Assembly: GCA_002270565.1 (NCBI GenBank)
Contig: NQMI01000125.1
Span: forward strand, 7,839-71,838
Direction: 5' to 3'
Source of the DNA: Stenocarpella maydis
Lineage: Eukaryota > Ascomycota > Sordariomycetes > Diaporthales > Diaporthaceae
DNA: 64,000 nt
The position numbers and the translations under genes were made by a program. Each line of letters begins with the position of its first letter. Positions within the stretch are counted from its first letter, which is position 1. Shown here one piece after another: positions 22,223 to 31,350 of this stretch. The notes below the pieces were generated by a model. That model ran no database searches. It was given only the letters and a program-made list of their open reading frames with translations, and was not told the origin of the DNA.

Positions 22223-23944
22223 CTATGCCCCGGCCGGAGTCTCTCCAGCAGGGCTTTCCGAGTGCGCGTGATGTCTGTGCTTCTTCCTGCGCTCCTCCTT
22301 CTCCTTCTCCTTCTCCTTCTTGATCGTGGCCTCTGCCACGAGCTGCTCAAACGCCATAAAGTCACCTTCTTCCTCGGGCGACCGCTGAGCCTGTGTGGGG
22401 TTTGTCGGTCAGTATGGTTCGCAATCGGCCGGCGAGTCGCGGGGTGAGGGAGGCTTACTTTTGCGCAGATCTCGCCAATGATGACCATGGCCTGCGCTCG
22501 CTCCAGCCTCTTTGCTAACGGGATCTTCTTGTCGTTCAACACGGCGTCACACACCTCACGCAGCACGCTCTGGATCTCAAACTTGCTGCCCCGCCATGCC
22601 GCATTCAGGATCTTGCCAGTGACCCGTCTCTCGTACTCCATCTTCCTCTCGTCGCTCCACTCCTCGCCGCCCTTCTCTTCCATACGTGCCATCTCCTCCA
22701 TCGTCTGTTGTGCGTCAATGGCGCTCGAGATGGTATTCCATGTCTCCTTGACAATGGTACCCTTGTCCTTCATGCGCCCGAAGAAGCCGCCAATGCCGAA
22801 GAGCTTCTGCGACTTGAGCAGGTTCGTGCCCTTGGCGAGGTATGTCTGGCCGATGGCGTGCAGGATATCCAGGCCGAACGATTCCATCTTGAGGTTCTCC
22901 ACCTCCAGCCGGATCTTCTCCTGGAACGCCCTTGTCACGTCGGCACCTCTATCTGTTTCGGTCCACACTGATATGCGGTCCAGAAGCTTCTTGGCCAGCG
23001 TGTCCACGCGCTCCTGGCGTACGCGCGCCCTCTCTCTCTCGTATTCGGCCAGCTTCTCCCGCTGCTCCTTGGTCAGGCCCGCCTTCTTCTTGTCCTTGTC
23101 CTTCCTGTGCAGCGACGAGTCGCCCTGGGCATCCGAGGTCAAGGTCGTGTCGTCCGAGGGGCGATCCATGATGGCAGGCCGAAGCGGAATCTTGTACTTG
23201 TTCGGGGTCGAGGTGCCGCTACCAGGGGCGGGAGACGAGGTGCGGGAGGGGGCAGTGCCAGAGGGCGGCGTCAAGCCGGGTGATACTGCGGGTTTGTCGC
23301 TCGTTGCGGCGGGCTTTTCCCCAGCAGGAGCCTCTGTTTCCACCTTGGCAGGCGGTGGCGATGCAGGCTTCTCGGCCCCGCCATCCGCACCGGGTGCTGT
23401 GGTCTTGATGCTCTCCTTGGTGGCCTCTGAGGTCCCAGGAAATTCGGGGTCGTCGTTGGTGGCGGCCGCGGCGGCCGCTTCCTCCTCTTCGCTCATGCCC
23501 GTGATGTCCATTGTGGTTGTAAGATCTTTCATGAGGCCGATCTCGCCGATCCAATCCACGAATGCATCACCGCCGAAGATACTGGTGAAGAACTCGGCGG
23601 GGTCGGCAAAGCCCTCTTGGGGTTTGGCATGGTCCTTTCCAAATTTGTCGTAGGCCTTTCGCAAGTCCGAGTCGGACAGAACCTGGTACGCCTCGCCGAT
23701 GGCCTGGAATTTCTCGTGGGCGGAGGGGTCATCGGGGTTCTTGTCTGCGGAGCACGGCGAGGATTAGCAATAATGGGTTTTGGCTAGGAGGAGCGAGAAG
23801 ACAAGAACAATGGGCTGGGAATAGTGGCTGGCACATGCCTGGATGGTGTACCATGGCCATCTTGCGGTATGCCTTCTTGATCTCCAGGTCCGTCGCTGTC
23901 GGCTTCACGCCGAGCGCATCGTAGTATGACGTATCGACAACCAT
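22223..23944 (-). CDS. DnaJ (J domain) + DnaJ-X protein, Caj1/Djp1-like
   Basis: Three exons (23944-23839, 23744-22459, 22390-22223) encode about 519 residues. The N-terminal J domain starts [20 protein letters not shown] and has the HPD motif with D encoded across the first splice junction, followed by KNPDDP, then [20 protein letters not shown] short segment after the J domain ([20 protein letters not shown]) is typical of the DnaJ-X family. A Ser/Pro/Ala-rich linker with several TP/SP sites separates it from the C-terminal DnaJ-X region (about residues 230-470). The tail is Lys/Glu-rich ([19 protein letters not shown]). Yeast relatives Caj1 and Djp1 act as Hsp70 co-chaperones, Djp1 in peroxisomal and mitochondrial import; which role applies here is not shown. 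The first intron has a GC donor. Confidence 0.88.
23745..23838 (-). other. GC-AG intron within the HPD codon of the J domain
   Basis: Only CCAG|GCATGT as donor and CGCAG|ACAAG as acceptor restore His-Pro-Asp followed by KNPDDP, splitting the Asp codon after its first base (G|AC). No GT near the donor gives the motif. GC donors with strong flanking match (AG|GCATGT) are a known minor class of U2 introns. Confidence 0.8.
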
Positions 23945-25069
23945 GGTGCCTCGAGTCGAGATTTCTCAGAGCTGTAGTCAAATCAGGTCGCAGCAAGATC
24001 AAAAGGAAAGCAAACGCCAGAACCAGGTGCCGCGGCACAGTGCCTGGGTATCTATGTGAGGTGTCTAAGGGGCCGTCTGGTCGGGTCAGGGCTGTTGTTG
24101 GGTGCGAAATCCCAGATTTCTGCAAAAGAGAGCGAGGGCGCGGCTGATGAGTGTGAATTTAGGGGCCGGACCTACCCACCAAAAGGTACCTGGGTACCTT
24201 GGTATCGTGCAGGTACCCACTCACTCTGGGTGGGTGTGGGTTGACACCTGGATTCTGGACCAGGCTGGCAGGGTTGGGCGGCTTGGGCGGCAGCTTGCCC
24301 CACGCCCGTTGACCCCCTCCACGATCGAGTCACTGCAGGGCTGAGCGAGGTCTGACGTGACACCGCCTGCAACGACAGGCGTGAACAGCGCAGACTTGGG
24401 TAGACCACTCGAAATACACCAAGACCGGCTGTTGCCCGAACGCCCATGGCTTATACATGTGCCTACACACCCATTATCCAGCACCGACAGCAGGGTTTTC
24501 GTGGCTGCGGTGCTGTCAAGGCCAAGCGAGAACATTCTGAGGATTCTCCCTACGTGGCGCCTGGTCCCCGTTCCAAATGGAAGACTAACTTACCTATCAG
24601 CCTACATAGGACTTATCTGCCTTGCACACAGCAGGTCAGTAGCAGCCGTATACCCGCTCAACGGCATCCCGGACTGCGGGCCCGCTGAGTACATAGCTTT
24701 TCTAGCGAGCCAGGCACATCGTTCTGCTGCCCGCGCACCACCAGATTGCCTCATTTTAACGTCTACATGAATCGGCCTCCTCCCGGTGTGCTTGCCTGTT
24801 CACATAGTACAGCCGGTCGCCAGCTCAAGCACTCACGCGGGCTTGGCCCGAGTGTCGGGCGGAGCAGCTCCTGTGTGTCACCACACTTGCCCGCACCGGT
24901 TCAAGGAAGATATCGTGCGTCACTGCATGTCTAGCGTCCCGCAGATAAGTAATAGATCCTTTTTGCAGGTACTTGCGGAGAAGAAGCATCTTTCAATCCC
25001 GTCACACTCCTCTCACAAAAACCCCCCCAAGGCCAGTAAGCTCTCATCCCGCCCTGGGGACCTCGCGCT
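23945..25069. other. Intergenic; DnaJ promoter with GGTACC cluster
   Basis: No gene is seen. At 24180-24230 the sequence carries several GGTACC/GTACCT hexamers within about 45 bp, a low-copy palindromic cluster similar to that at 27120-27240. The 3' flank of the NRS/ER gene occupies the distal end. Confidence 0.5.
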
Positions 25070-26163
25070 CTACTGGACACCCGCAGCCTTCATCCTCTCA
25101 AAGCATTGCCTGTACGCCTCATGGATCTCTGGGACCTCGTAGCCGTACTCCTTCAGCTTGCTGGTGAGTTTAGTGTGGTCCAGCTTGCAGTTGCTCCGGC
25201 CGGCCTTGATGACCTTGGCTTGCTCCTCCAGGGTGAAGTTCTTCCACGTGTAGCCCGGCCTGACAATATCTCGGAACAGTGTGAGGACTTCGTTGTGTGA
25301 GATGGCGCCAGGGTTGGTGAAATTGTAGATGCCCGTCTCGCCGTGCTCGGCGAGAAGAATAGATGCGGGCAGCAAGTCGTGCAATATGGTGTTGCTGTTT
25401 GGGATGTCGACGACGCGGTCGTACTTTGCGATCTTGGTCACAAAGTTGCGAGGGTGGAGGTCATCAGAGACGGGCATACGCAACCGCAGGATGAGGCAGT
25501 TGGTGTAGTGCTTCATGACCTTTACACACCGAGTCAGCGAGCGCCCCAGCCAGCCGGCCGGGTGTGTCGTACTGCCCTCGGCTCATAAATAGGGAAGGGG
25601 GGAAAGGGGGCGGAGGTTTGGTACTCGAGCAAAGGGGCGGGAGCGCCGGAGGTGCATCGCGGAGTTGCCGATTGCCGGTTGGCGGTTGCTGTTCAACTCA
25701 CCTCTTCCACGTGTGCCTTGGTCTCGGAGTAGAAGCTTTCGGCGAAGTTGGCCGGGTCGGTCTCGGTGTAGCCGGGGCCGTCCCAGGGGTGCTTCTCGTC
25801 GTACTGGTAGATGCAGCCAGTGGCGAAGACGGTGCAGTGGATGCCCTTGAGGTAACAGCAGTCGGTCAGGTTGAGGGTGCCAATGACGTTGGATCGCATC
25901 GTCTCCTCCTTGTGGTCCTCGCACCAGTCGACATTGGGACGACCAGTGCAGCCGGCGGCGTTGAGCACATGGGTGGGCTTGACGCGGTCGAGCTCCTGGA
26001 GGACCTCCTCGCGGTTTTGGTTGCGGACAACGGTGGTGTGCACATCCTTGCCCTGCTTCTCGAGGATGTTCTTGAGGTGGCCGGCAACCCAGCCCTCGCC
26101 GCCCCAGATGAGGAAGCGGTCGGGCTTGGAGCCGCTGGAGCCGTTGGAGCCGTTGGTAGCCAT
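25070..26163 (-). CDS. Bifunctional UDP-4-keto-6-deoxyglucose 3,5-epimerase/4-reductase (NRS/ER, UDP-rhamnose synthesis)
   Basis: Two exons (26163-25702 and 25519-25070, intron 182 nt with GTGAGT donor) encode 303 residues. The protein is an SDR-type NAD(P)-binding enzyme: the Rossmann glycine motif reads FLIWGGEGWVAGHLKNIL (about residues 17-34), HVLNAAGCTGRPNVDWCEDH follows the third strand, and the catalytic YSETKAHVEE carries Tyr-x-x-x-Lys. GCIYQYDEKHPW lies before it. These features match plant NRS/ER and the fungal counterpart that convert UDP-4-keto-6-deoxyglucose to UDP-L-rhamnose for cell-wall glycans. The partner 4,6-dehydratase is not in the window. The start follows directly from MATNGSNGSSGSKPDRFLIW, which places the Rossmann fold at the expected distance. 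Confidence 0.88.
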
Positions 26164-28103
26164 CTCCAGTATCCGAATCCACGCGGTGGCTGCAATGGAT
26201 AGTGTGGTGGAGGAAGCCTGCGCGTGGAAGTGGGGCGCGTATGTAGTAGAATGTAGGTAGACGTCTTGCCAGGCTTAACTTAAGTGCTGGGACGAAGGGC
26301 TGGGACGAGGGGCTGGGCTTGCGGGAGGAGGAGGGCACCAGAAGAATCGCAGATGAGCGTGTCAGCACAGCACGAGGTTGTGTGAGGTATGGAGGCGAGG
26401 AGGAGATAGGAGAGGGCGAAAACGAGCAGCCAGGGAGGTTGGCAATGAAGTTAAATAGCTGTCGAAAGGATCAAGGGGCATGTAGACCAGCTAAGTTCAG
26501 CAAGGGAGGGTCTAGAGACTGGCAAGTCTCGACGGTCCCTAGATTTATTTTGGATTTGGATTCAGATGTCAGCAGAGTCAGAGTCAGGCGAACCCGCGCT
26601 ATATTGGAGCTGCAGGGTCTCTGGACAGGGATCCGTGGCCCGTGGTCCCTGGCTGCAGATGGGAGGCGGGAACATGCTGCCGTAGGGGCCAGGGGTTCCA
26701 GGAACCCAATAATACCACCTGACCGACCCAATGTGATTGTGGGCAGAAGAGTATTGTACTCGGTGAAAACCAGACGAGTGTGTCAGCCAGTATGTGAGGT
26801 GACATGTGGATGTCTTTGGGGAACTGGGTGGCATTGCATTGATACTCTCTGTGTGTGCATGCAACGAAACGCTATTTTATTAACCGAACAACTTACTTTC
26901 TATGCTGCTTGAAGAGGCCAGCTCAGCCAGCCACGCACGCTGCCATCGTGTCTTTGGACACTGTCTGAAGATAATGAGGTCTTTGTTGTTGATGGACGGA
27001 CGAGACGAATTAGATAGATCCATCTGCGGGTTGGGCGATCGTCCTCGACCCGCATATGACTGACTGACACCTGCATACCTACACTGAGTCGGTAGTACAT
27101 TTATGCATAGTATACCTCTGGCATCCATAACCTACCTATAAACCTATCTAGGTACCACCCATCTAGGTACCTGGGTACCTGAGGTACCTAACTACCTACT
27201 CAAGGTAACTAACTGATCAAGTAACTAGGTAGGTAGGGATATGCTGTGGCACCCTCACGCACGACACGGCCTAGATATGCTAATATAGTGCGAGTCTACA
27301 TCAGAGTCCGTTGTGGTTTGATTGCGTGTTGTGCATTGCGTGGCACGAGCTGTCACTCAGCATGGGGACAGGGGGCCGAGGGCGTAAGTTTGGGAAAACG
27401 GCCTTGACCGCCCATTATCCGTCTGAACAGCCACGCACCATTTCACTCGCTCAACTGCGGTGCCAAAATACCTAGGTACAGCCGGCTACCATGGTGGCAG
27501 TTGTATTTGCGTCTCAAGGTCTCAAGGTCCTGAGGCTTGGTCTACCAATCTTGGACCTACAAAGTTGTAGACAAATAAGGAGAGCCATCCAACCACAGCT
27601 TGAGGCCGCTGCAAGGTGGGCCGTGCGCCCCCACATTTTGTAAACGGCTGGCTAACTGACCTCACCTTGGCTGCTTGGGTAGGTGGCTAACGTGCTCCCC
27701 CTGCTCTGCTCGTGCTGCTCCATTGGAAAATTAGTGCGCCGCTCCTTCACCTCCTGGCCAGGATTGATTTTCTTCATCAAATCTTGGACGCTCTACACCG
27801 TCTACCCTGTGCCTGTGCCTGCTTGTGTGCTTGCGAGGGAGCCAGTGTATGCGTGCGCTGCCCGTCTGTCTTTGCGCCTGCCATCTATCTGTCGTGTGTG
27901 TGGTCCGTGGCTTGTTGTCTACTTGCCCACTCCAGTCTTTTCACTCTTGTTCTCCCTTACTTGAAAAAAAAAAAAAAAAAAAAAGAGAGGGTCTCGTCAC
28001 CTCGTCACCTCAATCCCTCCACCCTTTCCCCCGAGACTCTCCTGCTGCCCATTGACCACAACATACACTTGCTCCTCCGTCCTGTCCTTGACCGTCCTTC
28101 ACC
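26164..28103. other. Divergent NRS/ER-ERG9 intergenic region
   Basis: Nearly 2 kb with no gene. It contains the TACCTAGGTA-like cluster at about 27120-27240 and, just before ERG9, an A21 tract (27964-27984) that would fall in the ERG9 leader. Both promoters must lie here. Confidence 0.5.
27120..27240. repeat. Cluster of TACCTAGGTA-type palindromes
   Basis: Overlapping ACCTA, TAGGTACC and GGTACCTGGGTACCT units repeat over about 120 bp. A related hit (ATACCTAGGTACAG) lies at about 27469. Such motifs are self-complementary and may be low-complexity promoter sequence. Function is not shown. Confidence 0.6.
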
Positions 28104-29683
28104 ATGGGCGCCGCATCACAAGCCATCTACTTCCTCTTCCACCCCGTTCAGCTCCGCAGCATCATACAATGGTGAGCCTACCCGCTGCTGCTGGCTTCCC
28201 GCCCGACCGTCTGCCTCTTTCTCTTCCAAGCTGACTGTCTGTCACAGGAAGGTATGGCACGACCCCGTGCACCATCGCGACCCCAGCAAGGAGACCCCGA
28301 CAGAGGCCTCATGCTTCAGGTTCCTCAACATGACATCCCGCAGCTTCTCTGCCGTCATACAAGAACTCAACCCCGAGCTCCTCATGCCCGTCACCCTCTT
28401 CTACCTTGCCCTGCGTGGTCTCGACACCATCGAGGACGACATGACACTCGACATCGCAACAAAAGAGCCCCTGCTGCGCAACTTCCACAAGAACATGGAG
28501 ATTGATGGCTGGACTTTCACCGGCAACGGACCCAACGAGAAGGACCGCGAGCTACTGGTGCACTTCGATGATGTCGTTGCCGAGCTCAAGAAGCTCAAGG
28601 TCGAGTACCTCGATATCATCAAGAGCACCACTGAAAAGATGGGCAACGGCATGGCAGACTTTGCGCTCAATGGCGACCTGAACAAGGACGGCGTCATCTC
28701 AGTAGAGGACTACGAGCTCTACTGCCACTACGTCGCTGGCCTGGTCGGCGAGGGTCTGACCCGGCTTTTTGTCCAGTCCAACTTTGCCAATCCGGCCCTT
28801 AACGAACGCCCGGAGCTCACAGAGTCCATGGCACAGTTCCTGCAGAAGGTCAACATCATCCGCGACGTCCGCGAGGACTTTGATGAGGGCAAGAAGTGGT
28901 GGCCGAAAGAGATATGGAGCAAGCACGTTGACAAGATGGAGGATCTTTTCAAGCCCGAAAACCGCCAAAAGGCGCTCTTCTGCGGATCCGAGATGGTTCT
29001 GAACGCCCTCAAACATGCCGACGAATGCCTTTACTACATGGCCGCCGTCAGGGAGCAGAGCGTCTTCAACTTCGTGGCCATTCCCCAGTCCATGGCCATC
29101 GCCACCTTGGAACTCGTCTTCATGAACCCTGACATCTTCAACAAAAACGTCAAGATTACCAAGGGAGACGCTTGCCAGTTAATGATCGAGTCGACGCAAA
29201 ACCTCAGGGTTGTAAGCGATGTCTTCCGGCGCTATGTCCGGAAGATACATCAGAAGGCCGACCCCAGGGACCCCAATTTTCTGGCCATTGGTATCCAGTG
29301 CGGCAAGATTGAGCAGTTCATCGAGAGGATATTTCCCACACAAGACGTCAACAAGTTGTCGGCCGACGACAGGGCCAAGACGGCCCAGCGGGAACTGGAG
29401 GAAGCCGTGGACAAGACCGAGGCTCTGTATCTTGTCCTGGCCGTTCTCATCGTTCTAGTAGTGGTGGGGGGCTTGATGGTATGTTGAGGCCCATCCCCAC
29501 TTCTTGCTGTGCTGGCCCGCTGACGAATTACAGATTGCAATGGCATGGTTCTTAGGAGCACGCTTCGACAAGATTGCCGAGAATCTTGAGTGGTCCAAGC
29601 TCTTCCCACCCCGTTCTCCCGACCAGCTGAGTGCTCCAGCCCCAGGTGGCGGGCCTAACACCGGTGCCCACGAGGAACTGTAA
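28104..29683 (+). CDS. ERG9: Squalene synthase (farnesyl-diphosphate farnesyltransferase)
   Basis: Three exons (28104-28171, 28248-29478, 29534-29683) encode 482 residues. It joins two farnesyl diphosphates into squalene at the ER, the first committed step of ergosterol synthesis. The catalytic aspartate-rich motifs are present: DTIEDD in [13 protein letters not shown], and DVREDFDEG after QKVNIIR. Other family blocks are [37 protein letters not shown] and [11 protein letters not shown]. The C-terminus has a membrane anchor ([18 protein letters not shown], about residues 414-433) interrupted by the second intron, then a short cytosolic tail ending GAHEEL. The start is the first ATG giving [14 protein letters not shown], conserved in fungal ERG9. 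An A21 run sits about 120 bp upstream, presumably in the leader. Confidence 0.97.
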
Positions 29684-31323
29684 TGATATTAAAGCGCTTC
29701 TGGCGTCGACGAGGGAATGTAAAATGACGACACGCTACGTGATTACTGGTATAATAAGGCTCGACATCACCGGCATACGGAAACTTGACTCGGTTGCTGA
29801 CAACACGAGCCTTGACACATGCGAACCCGGCGGGATTTGAGGAATACAGCTGATACTAATAAATAATACATATCTTCTCCCAGGCCTCTCTACAATCTCT
29901 TACAAGCCCAGACGGGTTCCTACTAGCGAGGCCTTATGCAGAGCCTCGCCATGGACCGTGACGTGCCATGAATTGGCATGAACACGTGGAGAATTTCGAA
30001 AAGGACAAATCACAACACAAGCATGGATGTCAAATTGCAACCCAGTCCACCCCGATGACTGTGGTTTGTGCCAAGAAATGCTGATATTGATGACTGCGGC
30101 ATTTGGAGTCTGGTTTCCGGACACATCCAGCAGCCGTGCTGGGTTGACTCGCCAGCATGGCTTCTGCGTATGGATTGCGAACATGTCTTTGAGGAGCCCA
30201 TGTAGCCGCTGAGATTACAACAACCCTGGAACAGTCCGATAGAGCAAAGACCTTGTATGTGATGGACCCAGTGTCACGTTTCTTTTGTTTTCTTTTGTTT
30301 TCTTCCTTTTCTTCCTCTCGGTTCCTTCCTTCTGCACCTCTTGGACTCTACTTGCTGTGGGAGCAGCGGGTGCCTGTGTCCCAGTTGCTGAGGGGGCGTG
30401 GGGGCAGGGGAACTATACCATGCGTTAGTAGGACGCCATCAGCCAAGGCCTCTCATGCCGTGGGGTTGGAGGCGAGTCCAATTTTGTGGACATTTTGACT
30501 GTAATTCTAGGTACCCGTAATTCAAATGGTGTGTGTTGAGCAGAGGCGTGGTCCCTCGATACCGTCCTTGGTCTGAAAATAAAGAAACGCCGGGTCCGAT
30601 GATGCCAACGCACGTCTGCCCCTGTGGGGTGGAGCAGTGCGAGTCGTAGCAAGCTGATCTCGACGGATGTCTGGGCTTGAGCACCTTGCCTGCAGGGCTT
30701 GGGGGATCGATCCTATTATGTCCTCGATGCAGAGGCTAGTTTCTACGTAGTGTAGTAATGTCTGCGTGACGCTGCCCAGAGACTACAGAGGCCTGCAGCC
30801 TTAGTAAGCACAGTGGCCCATGCCTCGCCAGTTTATCCCTGAATGTACTCGCCCCTTGGTGCCTTTGTCATTTCTTTCTTTACAACCCCCTTCCTCCATC
30901 GTTTACTTCAGCCGTCCTGGTTGAACGGGGTTGCTTGCTAGAGAGGTTCTCGACAGCCTGGGCTCTTATTTGCACATCCGTTAGCCGCTCCCTTTCTCGG
31001 CACATGAAGGCTTGAATGAGGCTGCTGAACCAGTGGTCCAGTATCCATCCCGCGCGCTCGCGCCAGATTCCCGGACCATCAATCACCCAGCATCGGAGCG
31101 AGTGCTGAAACCTTGGGAAACAGACGACTTTCCGGTTCTCAGGTTGGCTGAGCGGCTGAGACGGCGAGGGGGCGCTGCTTGCAACTCATTGCAGACAGGT
31201 TGGCACACCGCCAGTCTCGGGCTCAGGACATACTGGTCCCCGTCGTTGACCACCACCATACAGTTTGGACAGCTCAATTTCTTTTCTCTTTACCCAAGTC
31301 CCGTCTCCTGACTCAGTTGCTGC
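29684..31323. other. Intergenic ERG9 3' / kinase promoter; nothing coding seen
   Basis: About 1.6 kb without a domain-bearing frame. A TTTTGTTTTC/CTTTTC-rich pyrimidine stretch (about 30280-30320) is the only simple sequence seen. The last few hundred bases are the kinase leader. Confidence 0.5.
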
Positions 31324-31350
31324 ATGGTCACTTCGTGGAGCGTTGAGAAC

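Noticed and set aside
25070..29683. NRS/ER and ERG9 as parts of a biosynthetic gene cluster
   Set aside because: Both are primary-metabolism genes, divergent and nearly 2 kb apart, with no core synthase, P450 or transporter nearby.
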